From: Prorocentrum cordatum
Taxonomy: Eukaryota; Sar; Dinophyceae; Prorocentrales; Prorocentraceae
DNA length: 64,000 bases
Direction: 5' to 3'
Assembly (NCBI GenBank): GCA_963575745.1
Contig: CAUYUJ010015749.1
Location: 58,501 to 122,500 of the forward strand
Made by a program: the position numbers and the translations under genes. Each line of letters begins with the position of its first letter. Position 1 is the stretch's first letter. The notes below the pieces were generated by a model. The model was not told the DNA's origin and searched no databases. It saw only the letters and a list, made by a program, of their open reading frames with translations. Shown one piece after another: positions 11,559 to 23,749 of the stretch.

Positions 11559-12442
11559 ATCGGTCCGGCAAGGACTTCAAGGGCATGTAGGCGCAGCTCG
11601 CGAGGTTTCAAGAGCAGACCAGCGAGAAGGAGGCGAATATCGTGGCGAAGCGCAGCGAGGTCGAGCGTCACAAGGCAGAGTTGGCTATGCACGCGAACCA
11701 TCATGGATGCGCGAGGTGAAGCACGACCTGAAGCTGACGACGGCCCAACCCCAGCGAGCTTCACCGGGATCAACTCTCATGATGGGAGCTTCAAGCAGAA
11801 AGCCGGGGCCCGTGGATGTTACAAGGAGTTTTGCGCTGACCCGAAGTTCGTTGAGTTCCAGTCCGTCTTGCACAAGAAGGTGGGCGCCATGCGGGCGACT
11901 CGTGAACTGTGGCTATGCCTGTCGACGGTGATCGGCCTGACATGGAACTCGACAGCGACGGCGACGGCGACGAGCCCGCGCAGGGACCTGACGCAGCAGG
12001 CAATGACGGAGGCGGCAAGCGTGAGTGCACCGCAGGAAGGCGGGCGGCGCTGCTGTTCGGACGGGGGGGCGCTGATCACCACCTCCTGCGCGCGAGCGGG
12101 TTGCGACCCGATGCGGGGGTCAAGTGGGCCGGCGCCCCGACTCGAGAGGCCCCCATCGGCTCGCGCCCGCTCGAGACCTTCAACGCCAATCAGGCGAAGG
12201 GCGCCCTGAAGCAGAGGTTGGGAAGGACGCGCGCGCTGGCGGCCACCTTCGCTGGGGCCGCGAGGCGCTCAGCACATGGGCGAGCGCGCAAGGCGGGCAG
12301 GTTAACATTGCGCCAGGCGCGCGGGCTGGAGGCCATCTACCTGCGGCGGGATGGGCTTTCTTCGCGCGCGAGGGCGTCTGTCGGACACTCGGGGCCACAG
12401 CGCGTCCATCGGGGGCGGCGCTCGGGCGCGCGGGGGCGCTGA

Positions 12443-12841
12443 ATGACGAGGCGGCCTTCGGCTGGGAGCTTGTCGCCCACCGCGGTCAGCGCCTTCTTGT
12501 CGAGCCCCCGGGGCGGCCACCGCCGAGCGCGTCCAACGCGCGCGCGCTCGGCGGTGGCGATGCGCAGCGCGAAGGTCCTCAAACATATCGGGCCGGCGAT
12601 GGCAGGTCAGTTTCACCGGTCGATCATCGGCGGCGACCGGGACTTGAGTGCGCAGGAGGTTGCGGACCCCAGCCTCCCAGTCCACGCGCAGGTTGGCCCG
12701 GCATCGCCAGGGCAGATCACGCGCGGGACGTGGGCGTGGGCGACAACGATTGAGTTCTTTGCGCCCAGCTCGGGCGCGATGAGCAATCCCGCGGGGTGGG
12801 TGAGGCATGGGCGCCGGAGCGGCATCGACCTGTCCAGCTGA
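12443..12841 (+). pseudogene. APE-type endonuclease C-terminal fragment of the LINE
   Basis: The frame contains SIIGGDRDLSAQEVADPSLP and later TTIEFFAPSS. These align with the GDFN and T/SIDFF..S motifs near the C-terminus of apurinic-like LINE endonucleases, which nick target DNA to prime reverse transcription. The usual Asn of GDFN reads as Asp here. Upstream parts of the domain are not readable in one frame. Confidence 0.5.
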
Positions 12842-13591
12842 AGCTCTGCGCCCAGAGCGAGAAGCTGCAGTGTCTCGCGCGCGCGGGCGGCCAGGAGATC
12901 GGCGTCGATCGGGTCGCGGGGCCCGCGGGCCCGGTGGATTTTTGGGATCGCTGGCGCGCCTATGCTGCAGAGGCTGTCCGACTTGCCGAGCAGGAGGAGA
13001 ACGCCACGGCGGCGCGGACATTCCTGTCCAGAGCGCGGGGGGCGCAGGCCATGAAGGCGGCGGTTCGTCTTGCGATCCTCGCGAACACGGGGCCTCGATC
13101 GACGTCGAGTTACGCGAAGGCTTGGTTCCGCGATGGGCGGGCCCTGTCCATCAAGGGAAGGATGCCGAGGGGCCCTGGGCTGCGGCAGAGGGCAGCCAAC
13201 GGTTTCAGGATGGTTCGGCCCTGATCGCGAATTTCAAGGCGAGCCGTTTTGACAGCCAGAGGACCCAGCTCGACGACGAGGCGCAGGGGTTTTCATCGCG
13301 GACTACCCTGGACAGAACACCGATCACCGACTCGATGCAGCATTTTCAGGCCCGACGCACGCTTGGCACGAGCTCCACCTCGGCCGACGCACGCTTGGCG
13401 CGAGCTCCACCTCGGCCGACGACATCCACGCGTGCCTCGAGGAGTGCGAGGCCGACGTCCAGCATGCGTAGCAACGGGCCGATCGTGACAGCAATCGCAG
13501 ATGGCGCGACTGATGCTGCCTATCGGCTCACGCGGGCGCGAGACGCGCGAGCGCCGACTGTCGCGCGAGCGCAAGCTGGGGAACTTGATCA

Positions 13592-14940
13592 GTGGCACGA
13601 CATGGATGCGAAGCACCAGAAGCCGTGAAAACGCGACGGCCATGGCACCGCGTGCGCGGGCGCCCGACAGGAGTTGCCTGGAGAGACCGACGCCTAATCT
13701 GGGCGGCATCTCAGAGTTCCTCCCTCAAGCCGCCAAGTAGTCTCGACAGATTACGCCTGGCGCACTTTCGGTACCTCAACGACAATGTTTCGGAGGGCCT
13801 ATGCGACATCTCCGAGGCATGCGAGTGCGTCGGGCCCCCCCCGTGCCAGCTGACATGGATGGCGCTGCCGATGCTTCCGAAGGCGGCGGGCGGGCACAGG
13901 CCCGCCATCTTGTGCGCGTCGATATATAGAGTATGGCAAACGGATGAGGAAACCCGCCTTGCGCGATGCGCAGAAGTTGCTCGGTCGCCCCTGTTGGGGC
14001 GCTGCTGCAGGGGGGGCGCGATCAACAGCGCGCGGGTCCTTGCTGCGGACAACGCGCAGAACGTGAGCGTCAGGGGGCCCGCGGCGACGAGCGTGGCGGA
14101 CTGCGGCAAGTTCTACGAGACGACCGAGACGATATCTTTAGAACCAGCCAGAGATAAACTACGTCACCTCCCGGTCCCCGTGGCCCTGGTAAAGGCGCCG
14201 TTGAACTAATCAGTGGCGAGGGCCGAGGATCGCGCGGCTACGGCTCCACCATGGCGCGGTAGCGCGCTTCGCTCAAGATCGTCTTCCTGCTGGCGATGCC
14301 TATGCCGACGCAGCGATCAAAGCGCGCGCCCTGCAGCGGTGAGGAATCTACGTTGCGCTTCACCCGCCGGTGCGATTCTCGTTGTATATCGATCGCCCCA
14401 TCGTTGGGCGTCGACAGCCGCTCGAAGGCCGCAGTGATCGTCGCGGCAGCTGAGGCGGCGAAAGGGGTTCTTCAAGACGGCGAATGCCCTCGGCGCGACG
14501 ATCAGCGGCAAGCTAGCGGTCGTGAGCAGCCCGAAGGACATCAGCGATGACATCGCCCAGAGGCTGACGGTCGGCGCGCTCGCGAGTCAGCGGGCCACCG
14601 CCCGCCTTGGGGCGGATTCTGCAGGGGCCTGGGCCAGGGGCGCGAAGGGCGCGAGAGTGAAGCAGCGAAGTAGACGGCCACAGTGCAAGGATCGGCTTAA
14701 GAAGCTGAGGAAGTACCAGAGAGCACTGCCCAAGCGGAAGGTGCATCGGACTGGCCAGATCCATCGCGCGGCAGCAAGGCCAGGAATGACACGCGGCATC
14801 GAGATCAACAGTGCTGGCGACAACGAGCTGCAGCGTCCATGGCGAGAGACTATGCTCGTCATCAGAAACCCTGCCACGGGGGCATCCCCACGAGTGCATA
14901 GCTGGTCCTGCTCGGGGGCCCTGTTGTTCGGCAAGCACTT
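13592..14940 (+). pseudogene. LINE reverse transcriptase, frameshifted
   Basis: The first frame (13592-14209) reads LTWMALPMLPKAAGGHRPAI, then YRVWQ. This corresponds to the LINE RT block 'L.LiPK..GG.RPI.l..s.yR.w'. The later SVADCGKFYETT occupies the place of motif A (Asp followed by an aromatic residue). Thumb-like sequence SSPKDISDDIAQRL...LGADSAGAW follows in another frame at 14522. No intact YxDD box is found in any single frame. Heavy indel decay is evident. Confidence 0.5.
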
Positions 14941-15483
14941 GCTCCGGCGCTCCAGTGGTTACGGATGGTCGGGGCGGCAGTGGCCACTGCGTCAGGGCCG
15001 CTCATGTTGCCGCGGGCTTGGTGGCGACGTGCTGCGACGGGGCCCGGGGCCGTCTCGACGTGGGGTCAGACACGTGGACCGCTGCAGCGAGCAGCAATCT
15101 GCGCGCGACGAGCAGGATGGGCAGTCAAGATGGGGCTCCTCTGGGTCAACCACCGCGGCGACGAGGTGCACGTGGGCCAGCTCGCGCCAGGACTCCCTAG
15201 GCGTGCTGCCAAGCCACGGACATGCTTGCCAGCGCGCAGGAGCATAGCCGACGAAGTGGAACATGCCCGGGGAGTCCCGCGTGATCCTTGACCTGCTCAA
15301 GGGCTGCGTCAGGCCGCGCAGTTGGAAGTTCAATGAGCACCAGAAGTTCTGCATCGTGAACTGCGCGTGGGAGGGGGCTGGGCAGAGGCGAGGGCGCAGT
15401 TGCGAGGATATCACTGACGGGAAATGTCAGTGCGGTCAAGACGACGCCCTAGTCCGTCGGCTATATAATCGTACCGAGCGGAC

Positions 15484-16250
15484 GTGATCCAAGCGAGGGA
15501 GGAGGCTGAAGTATCTGCAGCTCACCTGCAGCGTCTGCGCCATGAGGCCCCCGACCGACCCTTACTTCAAGGTGGGTTCGCGTATCCAGAGTACGAGCTG
15601 CCCGACACGGGCCCGGGGGCGCGGGGCGTCGTCGCGGGCGGCGACGGCGGCGACGTGGATTGCACCCCCAAGACGATGACTGCCAGGGCGCTCAGAGAGC
15701 ACGCTCAGGTCATGGAAGTGGCGATCGACGGGTCCTGCTCCAAGCCAGCCCTTGTGGAGCTGCAGAAAGCAGCTTGGGCGATCGCCTTGCTCGATCCTCG
15801 CTCCGATCTGCCGCTTCGGATGATGTATGCGGCAGTGCCAGCGTCGCTTTCACAGACGCCGGCCGTGGCGGAATATCTGGCACATGCGTGAATTGATCAG
15901 ATCGCTGACCGTCGTTCTTTCGGATCTGCTGACTTCGTGGACACTGCGAATCTGGCGCGCAGGTGCCCCAAGCGGCAGGTCAGCTCCAGGTCGCCATGCG
16001 CATGCGCGGCTGTTGCTCAAGGCTGCCCAGGTCTCCGGCGCGCGTGCCGAGGCCATCGCGCGCATCGAGGCGCGCCGCTCTGGCCAGGAGTGCGAGAGCC
16101 TCGGCGCAGAGGCGAGGGGCATCGCCGACGGCAACATCGCGGCAGACGTCAGGGCAGGAGAGGGCGCAGCGCGGCACGAGACGATCAGCTCGGACTTCGC
16201 TGAGGCCATCGAGAAGGCATCGACGCAGAGGCTGCGCTTTGTCAAGCTGG
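15484..16250 (+). pseudogene. LINE RNase H domain, frameshifted
   Basis: Frame 15484-15891 carries VMEVAIDGSC, with the first catalytic Asp at about 15727, then LQKAAWAIALLD and SLSQTPAVAEYLAHA, where the Glu of AEY (about 15871) fits the RNase H catalytic Glu. After a frame change, GIADGNIAADVRAGEGA (about 16117-16165) corresponds to the terminal GN.xAD motif with the last catalytic Asp. RNase H removes RNA from the RNA:cDNA hybrid and is found C-terminal to RT in several LINE clades. Confidence 0.6.
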
Positions 16251-17204
16251 TTGCTGCCTCCTGCCCGTCTTCGACAAGTAAGAGAATGCAAGGTTGACGA
16301 GACGACCGGTGACGGCGAGAAGGGTCTGGAGCACTGGAGCACGCGGAAGGAGGGCTTGCGTCGGGGGGGGCGCCGAGCTAGGGAAGCATCACAAGGCGCG
16401 CCTCAAGCTGCGCGCCCCTGGGCAGGGGCTCGCTCTCACAGGTAGCACGGGCGCGCCGACCTTCCTGAACGGACACTTGCTGGAGCCGCTCGGCCACCTG
16501 CCCCAGGGCGCCTTGCGCGGAGGCGGCACCCGCGGTCTTCGCGCGCGCGCGGCGCGGGGCCTGGGCGCGACAAGGGCGGCGCGAGAAGCTTCGGGCGATG
16601 CGCGCGCAGCCCGCCATCGAGGGGCTCGAAGCTCTGTCCAACCTCCGCCGAGGGCTCGGGCCGCGTAAGACGCTGGCGAGGTACGTCGACGCGCTCGCGC
16701 CCGTCCACATGGAGAAGACGAACGTCGTCACTCCATTGGCCACTGAGGAGTCCGGCAACGAGAGCAGGATGGCTGCGTCCCTGGAGCAGATCAAGGCAAA
16801 GGGGAAGCAACGCGCAGAAGGGGGAGCAGCGCAAGAACGCGATCCTCGGGCACGCGGTGCTGGATGCTGGACAGGGGGCATCCGCAGCACCACCACGGCG
16901 CGGGATACCTGGTGAAAGAAAGGTCGCGAGATCCTTGGCCACGGAGGCAGCGGCGCCCAGGCCTTCGCTTGCGCCAGGGGCGTCGCCGTCGCCGCAGGGG
17001 GGGGGGGGCTCCTGACGGGCCCGAAGTGCATGGCGGGGTGGCTCGATTGGGATGTACTCGGCGCCCCGAAGACGCTTGCAACGGGACCTCTCTCGTCGGC
17101 GTCAGCGACGAGAAGCAGTGGGAAGGCTGCGTTCCGACCTGGGAGAGGGGCGCGCGAGCCCCCCGAGCGCAGCGAGTGGCGTCGTCGGGGGGCCTCTCCT
17201 GCAG

Positions 17205-17655
17205 TATTCTCTGCCAGGCGAGGGGTTAGGCCTGATGGTGCTGTAGCGAAGAGATCATCACCTGCGACGGCGACTCCGAGAGGCGAATGACCACCTGCTG
17301 CAGCAGCAAGTGGCCCAGCACAAAATGAGCTGCGTCATCGAGGAGGCCGCGAACGCTCTTTCCCGGCCAGGCCGTGGGGTAGGCCAGATGGCGCTGAGGC
17401 GAGAGGGCCGTCGCCTACGACGTCTGGCCCGAGAGGCGAAGGGCCACCTGCTGCAGCGGCGGGTGGCCCAGAGGACAGCGAGTTGCGTCATCGAGAAGGC
17501 CGTGCACATGCGTTCCCTGCCCGGCAATGGGGTTAGGCCTGATGGTGCCAAGGCGACGGGCTCATCACCTGCGACGCCGGCTCCGAGAAGGCAGCGAGTT
17601 GCAGAACCGAGCAGGCCACGCACGAGCGCCCCCTGCCAGGCGAGGGGCGTAGCTC
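17205..17655 (+). repeat. Three diverged tandem units of about 150 bp (3' part of the LINE)
   Basis: GGGGTTAGGCCTGATGGTGC, GGCTCATCACCTGCGACG and CACCTGCTGCAGC recur in three diverged units. They sit just 3' of the RNase H relic and look like 3'-UTR repeats of the element. Confidence 0.6.
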
Positions 17656-17764
17656 GGGGGTTCTGCTGGGAGCAGGACGTGATGTACGAGTACTTTTCCA
17701 TCGTCCTGCTGCTCGCCGTGCGCGCCGCGACCCGGGGTCCGCAGGCTTGTTCATTGTTTATATA

Positions 17765-17950
17765 TTTCTTGTTGTCTGTCTTTCTTAACTTCTTCCTCCC
17801 CCTCCTCCCCTTCCCCCTTTCATCGCCCTCCTCCCCTCCTTTCTCCTCCCTTCCCCTCCCCCCTCGCCGTTCCCTCCTCCTCCCCCCTCCTCCTGCCTTT
17901 CCCTCCTTCTTCCCCACGCCCCCCTCCTCCCCTCACCCGCCTCTGCAGCC
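17765..17950. repeat. Polypyrimidine tract
   Basis: A nearly pure CT/CCT tract of about 170 bp. No gene. Confidence 0.85.
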
Positions 17951-18414
17951 GCAGCCGCCGCTGTCTTGGGATAGTTGTGGGCCTCCCGAGGTCCCCAGAG
18001 CTCACCGGAAATCCCAGCGGAGGGTTCTGAATATTTCCAACGGGCCGAGGTCGTTGATGCGTAACGATGACTTTTCGCCCGAGTGACTTTTGGTGCGGCA
18101 CTCGGGCGGGTGGCAATTGGGGGTGGCCCGAGTGCGGGTTCAGGCAAGGACTTCTTCAGGGTCGTTTTCTCCCCCCCAATTCGGTCACCCCCATTACCAC
18201 CCGCCCGAGAGGTCCCCGGGTAGTTGAATTCGATTCGATAGCAGCGTCTTGCGCACTCCTGTTCGGCCCCCCGCTGCCTCCGAAAGTCGCGCACCAAAGG
18301 TCACCTGTTGCCGATGGTCACTTTTACGCGAAGCCGACCGAGAAGAGGAGAAGCTCGCCAAGAGTTTTGACCTTCGGTTCCCGACCGAGGATCGACTCGA
18401 CGTTGGGGTATCGG

Positions 18415-18600
18415 ACGCCCCCGCTGGGGTTCCCCTGGCTGCAGACATCTTTCGACTTGCGAACCCCAGCCGACGTTTTAGAAATTACGAATTACGAATT
18501 ACGAACTACGAACTACGAATTACGAATTCGAATTACGAACCCCAGCTGGGGTCAGACATCTTTCGAATTACGAACCCCAGCCGACGTTTTAGAAATCTGC
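18415..18600. repeat. Direct duplication with (ACGAATT)n
   Basis: GCAGACATCTTTCGA..TGCGAACCCCAGCCGACGTTTTAGAAAT is present twice (about 18440-18486 and 18552-18598). The two copies are separated by a run of ATTACGA/ACTACGA heptamers at 18483-18540. Confidence 0.8.
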
Positions 18601-18775
18601 CCTGCAGGGGTCTGGGCCTCCCAGGTGGTGTCAGAGCAGGTGGGGTCAGAGGAACGCGCCGCATCGCCGATGCATCGCCGACTGGCGAAAATGCCCGTTG
18701 CAAAGCAACGGCATCGCACAGATCTGAGGGGCAGGGTTCACTTCTGATTGCCCACCGCCGCCGCTCAGACCCGCA

Positions 18776-18835
18776 TGGCCGAGAAGAAAACGATGAAGGC
18801 GCCGGGCCCTGGCCAGTACAACACGTGCGGGCCCC
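18776..18835 (+). pseudogene. SHIPPO-like PGPGQY fragment
   Basis: The frame reads MAEKKTMKAPGPGQYNT and then enters low-complexity GCG-rich and (TCG)n sequence. PGPGxY is the SHIPPO/STPGR signature. The piece is too short to prove homology alone, but it parallels 7527 and 29538. Confidence 0.3.
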
Positions 18836-18899
18836 AGCCCGCGGCGCGCGGCGCGCGCACGCGGCGCGCGGCGGCAGACTCCGCAGGGCCGCGCGCGTC

Positions 18900-18903
18900 G
18901 CTG

Positions 18904-18952
<49 letters not shown>

Positions 18953-18966
18953 TGTGTCGTCGTATT

Positions 18967-19018
<52 letters not shown>

Positions 19019-19205
19019 TCGTGTCGTCGTATCGTCGTCGCGCCGTTGTCGTCGTCGACGTCGTCGCCGTATCGTCGTCGTCGACGTCGTCGTCGTCGAC
19101 GTCGTCGTCGACGTCGTCGACGTCGTCGTCGGCGTCGGCGTCGGCGTCGGCGTTGGCGTCGGCGTCGGCGTCGGCGTCGGCGACGGCGTCGGCGTTGGTG
19201 TCGGT

Positions 19206-19238
<33 letters not shown>

Positions 19239-19245
19239 AGCATTA

Positions 19246-19319
<74 letters not shown>

Positions 19320-19335
19320 GTCGCCGTCTCCGTCG
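18900..19335. repeat. (TCG)n / (GGCGTC)n microsatellite
   Basis: TCG runs pass into GGCGTC hexamers and back. Frames over it are poly-Ser, poly-Val, poly-Arg or poly-Asp. Confidence 0.95.
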
Positions 19336-19519
19336 CGTTCCTGGAATATGTTCGTGGTTGCGAGAGTGCGCGAACGCATTATGGTGATCATGCGTATGTG
19401 AGCAGTCGCGTGGACCTCCCAGAAGCCCTCGTAAGGGCCTCTTTTGGAACCTTGGGGCACTCGAGGAGCCCTCCTGCGACCCTTAAGAGCACCCCTTGGG
19501 ATCCTGCAGGGATTCAGTC

Positions 19520-20937
19520 TTAGAATGATTGTTGTTGTTGAGCTCACTTTTGAAGAATAATTACTGTTCATCCCCAACGTCTGGTCCACATTTTTTCTGT
19601 TGAAATGCCCTTCCCCGGGCTCGCATCCTATTTTTAATCAGGGAAAGTCTTGAGGGTCAAACTGCGTTGGTGGCCCCCGGTTTACAACTCCCGCCTGATA
19701 TTTCCTCACAATGTATTGAAGAATCGCGCTCTCGCTTGGGACTCCCTTGCAATTTACCACCGGATCGCGGCTCCCGCTAGATACTTCCTCACAATGTACT
19801 GAAGAATCGCGCTCTCGCTTGAGACCTCCTCGCAACTTACCACCGAATCGCGGCTCCCGCCGGATACTTCCTCAATTTATTCAGATGCCGCTCTTCGACA
19901 CTCAGGAATCGCGTTCCCGCTACCTATTGCCTGGCGGTTCAAGCAGAATTTACGCTTCAACGACCCGCCCGCTTGACCCGCCCGTCTGGGCCTGCCCGGC
20001 CGACCAGCCCGTTAGGGACTGCAGTCGCCGCTCGCTGCCCTTCGCCCGGCTTCGATGCCCCTCGCCGCCCCTACTGGTTCCGCGGTCGCCTTCGCTCGCT
20101 GCCCTTCGTGGCCCCGTTGCTGCCCTCAGTGGCCCCGTCGCTGCCCATTGTGGCCCCGCATTATATTCCCTTCGTGGCCCCCGGTCGCAGTCGCCCGTCG
20201 TGGCCCCATAGGCATGCCCTTCATAGCCCCACTGTTGCCCTTCGTGGCCCTCTCGCTGCCCTTCGTGGCCCGTTTGCTGCCCTCGGTGGCCCCGCTGTCG
20301 CCCTTTGCGGCCCCATATACGAATGCCCTTCGTGGCCCCCGCTCGTTCGCGCCCGTCGTGGCCCCATATGCATGCCCTTCGTGGCCCCGCTGTCGCCCTT
20401 CGTGGCCTCCTCTCTGCCCTTCGTGGCCCCGTTTCTGCCCTCAGCGGCCCCGTCGCTGCCCTCTCTGGCCCCGGATTATTGCCCTTCGTGGCCCCCGCTC
20501 GCTCGCGCCCTTCGTGGTCCCATACGCATGCGTTTCGTCGCCCCGCTGTCGCCATTCGTGGCCCCCTCGCTGCCCTTCGTGGCCCACTTTCTGCGCTCAG
20601 TGGCCCCGCTGTCGCCCTTTCTGGCCCCATGCCTCCCTTCCTCCGATCCCTCCCTTCCTCCGATGGCCCCCTCCCCTGCAAATCATCGTCCTCCCTCCTT
20701 CTTGCCCCTCCCCTCCCTTCCTCCGATCCCTTCGTCCTCATTCTCCCCCGTTATCTGCTACCCTTCGTTTCCAAGGGCTTCACCAACCACACGTGGCAGG
20801 GAATGAATATACCCCCCAAAAAGGGGTACGATTGAAGACGAAGAGGGCGGGTATCCAGGGTTTGGGATATGCATATAGAGTGACACGCGAGCAGATCAGA
20901 GCGAAGAGTCTTAAGCTGATTGTTGTTGTTGAACCCT
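19520..20937 (+). repeat. Composite dispersed repeat, copy 1
   Basis: The head contains GATTGTTGTTGTTGAG then CACTTTTGAAGAATAATTACTG. It is followed by units of about 45 bp built on CGCTCCCGC..GAGACTTCCTCACAATTTACT (19690-19960). Next is a tandem of about 19 bp, CCTTCGTGGCCCCGCTGTCG (20090-20640). The tail GGGGTACGATTGAAGACGAAG..GGGTTTGGGATATG ends in CTTAAGCTGATTGTTGTTGTTG. Tail and head of adjacent copies touch. Confidence 0.7.
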
Positions 20938-21857
20938 CACTTCTGAAGAATGATTCTTGTTGATCCCCGCTCACCGGTGCATGCTGTTTATGTTCTCAAT
21001 CAAATTGCGCCCCTTGACGCTCGCACCCTGTTTTTTGACAGAGGAAGTCTTGGGGCCCCCCGGATTACAACAACAACGGTTCCCGCCTGAGACTTCCCTC
21101 AAATTTTCTCCGGACCCCCGCTCCCGCCTGAGTTTTCCTCACAATTTACTCAGGATCGGTGCTCCCGCCTGCGACTTCTTCGCGATTTAGTCAGGACCCC
21201 CGCTCCCATCTGAGACTTTCTTACAATTTACTCAGGAACGGCGCTCCCACTTGAGACTTCCTGGCAATTGTGTCAAGACTTCTTCGCAATTAAATCAAAA
21301 CCCCCGCTCCCGCCAGAGAACCCTTCACATTTTATTCAGGAGTTGCGCTCTTTCATGTGACTCCCATGCAACATATTCAAACATCCGCTTTCGACGCTCA
21401 GGAAACACGCTGCGCCAAGGACGCCGTCACAATGTACTTAGGATTCGCGCTCTCGCCATACTCAGGCATCCCGCTTGAATGTCCCACCCGCCCGACCCGC
21501 TCGTCAGGGGATCGCCCGCCCGTCGTGGGCTCCCGCCCGAGACTTCCTTCAGGAACAGCGCTTTCTCCCAGGACGTCCTCGAACGTTTACGCTCTTAACT
21601 TCCTGCTCCTCCTCCCTCTCCCTCCTCCCTCCTCCCTCTCCCTCCTCCCTCCTCCCTCCTCTCCTCCCTTCTCTCTCCCTCCTTTCTTCCCTCATCCTTC
21701 TGCCTCTCTGCCCTATCCCCTCTCCCTCCCCTCCCTCCTCCCTTCTCCCTCCCCTCTCCTGCCTCCTCCCTCCCTCTTTTTTGTTTCCCCCTCTCTCTCT
21801 CTCTCGCCTCTCTCTCTACCTCTCTGATCTGTTTTTGCTGCTTTTCTCTCTCTGTCT

Positions 21858-21890
<33 letters not shown>

Positions 21891-22338
21891 CCTCTAATCA
21901 ACCGCCCCCCTCTTCGCTTCTTCTCTCCTGGCGTTTTCCCTCTTCCTTCGTCCCTCCCCTTCCCTTCCTCCCACTCTCCCTCGTTCCCCCCATCCTCTTT
22001 GCAGGGCCCACACCAATTCCAATGGTGGACACATGTACCCCAACGAATGATTGTCCGCCCGTTCAGGTTTGCCCGCCTGTCTAAGCCCTCCGCTTCCCGC
22101 GAAGACAAATATTCCCCCCAAAGGAGGCGTGTTCGAAAACAAGAAGGGCGGGTCTCGAGGGTGTGGGGAACTCGTTTTGAATGACATACGGGCAAGTAAG
22201 AGGGAACAGTATTATAATGATTTGTGTTGTTGGTGTTGTTTTTGTTGTTGTTGGTGTTGGTGTTGTTGGTGTGATTGTTGTGATTGTTGTTGTTGTTGTT
22301 GTTGGTGGTGTTGGTGTTGGTGTTGGTGTTGGTGTTGG

Positions 22339-22398
<60 letters not shown>

Positions 22399-22420
22399 GT
22401 TTGTTGCTGTTGCGTATTCG
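20938..22420 (+). repeat. Composite dispersed repeat, copy 2
   Basis: It starts directly at the tail of copy 1. Its head is CACTTCTGAAGAATGATTC..TTGATCCCC and the 45-bp units lie at 21060-21560. The GGCCCC array is replaced by a CT-rich tract (21600-21900). The tail at about 22100-22215 (CCCCCCAAAGGAGGCGTGTTCG) is followed by a long (TTG)n run to 22420. Confidence 0.6.
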
Positions 22421-22537
22421 CCACTCAACAATTATTATTGTTGGACCCCCAGGCGCTCTGGCGCTCTCTCCTCGGCGTTGGCTACATGTTCACAGAAAAT
22501 GCGGCTCACGTTCGAGCGGTTTGGGCGGGCGCCCAAA

Positions 22538-23725
22538 CCGGCCCCAACAACAACCGCAACAGCAACAACAACAACAGCAACAACAACAACAACAATCATT
22601 TTAAGACTGTTCGCCCTTATCTGCTCGAGTGTCCAATAACGCCTATTTCCCAAACCCTCGATACCCGCCCTCTTCGTCTTCGATCGAACCCCTTTTGGGG
22701 GGTATACTTTTCTTCCCTGCAGGCCGGGCACCGGCAAGCGGCGGGCCGGCCGCGGACCGTCGGCCTGGCCAGCGGCAGCGCTGATCGGCGGGGCGGCCGC
22801 GGACCGTCGACGGACAGGGGACCGACCACGACGACGACGACGTCGACGACGACGGCGACGACCACGACGTCGACGATGACGGCGACGAGCGAAAGCGAGA
22901 GCGAAAGAGAACGACAGCAAGGCCACAAGGAAACGAAGTAGGCCACGAAGGGCAATAGCGGGGACACGAAGGGAATGCGCACGGGGCCACGAAGAGCGCG
23001 AACGATCGGGGGCCACGAAGGGCAGATAATGCAGGGCCACAGAAGGCAACAATGGGGCCACTGAGGGTAGCAACCTGGCCACGTAGGACATATGCATATG
23101 GGGCCACCACGGGCGCGACCGAGGGGGGGCCACGAAGGGCATGCATATATGGAGCCACGAAGGGCAGCGGGGGGGCCATGAAGGGATGCATCGGGGCCAC
23201 GATGGGCAGCGAGGGGGCCACGAAGGCCTGCAACGAGGCCACGAAACAAAGCGACGGGGCCACGAAGGGCTTCAACGGGGCCACGAAGGGCAGCGAGATC
23301 CCGATTCCTGTGTAATTTGTGAGGGAGTCCTAAGCGTGAGCGCGACTCGGGAGCGCGGCGCTTGAGTAAATTGCAGGAAATTCCAACGCAAGGGCGCTAT
23401 TCTTCAGTAAACTGCAAGCAAATCTCCAGCATGAGCGCGACTCCAGAGCGCCGGGAGAATAATTCCTAAGGAAGTCCCAAACGAGAGCGCGATTCCTGAA
23501 TAAAACGCGAGGAAGTCTCGGGCGGGAGCGGGGGTCCTGGCTAAATTGTGAGGAAGTCTTAGGCGGGAGCCGCTCTTGTAAACCGGGGGCCGACGAAACA
23601 GTTTGACGCTCAAGATTTCCCCTGGTAAAAAAACAGGGTGCGAGCCCCGGGAAGGGCATTTCAATCAAAAAATATGTGCACCGAACGGGGGGGATCAACA
23701 ATAAAATTTTTTCAAGAATGAAATG
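22538..23725 (-). repeat. Composite dispersed repeat, copy 3 (inverted)
   Basis: Reading the minus strand, the head lies at about 23725, the 45-bp units at 23580-23350 and the CCTTCGTGGCCCC array at 23300-22940. GC-rich DNA with (GTC)n follows, and then the tail with GGGGTTCGATCGAAGACGAAG..GGGTTTGGGAAATAGGCG and (TTG)n at 22595-22538. It is tail-to-tail with copy 2 and closely matches copy 4. Confidence 0.7.
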
Positions 23726-23749
23726 AGAGTTCAACGCTCCCGTTCGGGA

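Larger units (their letters stand above)
10690..17660 (+). mobile_element. Decayed non-LTR retrotransposon (APE-RT-RNase H type)
   Basis: In order on the plus strand are the zinc-finger ORF, an APE-like endonuclease tail (12443-12841), RT fragments (about 13850-14900), an RNase H domain (15690-16200) and a tandemly repeated 3' region (17205-17655). The whole is about 7 kb, normal for LINEs with RNase H. Multiple frame changes between domains show that it is dead. Both ends are approximate. The 5' side abuts (CTC)n, and no poly(A) or target duplication is visible. Confidence 0.6.
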
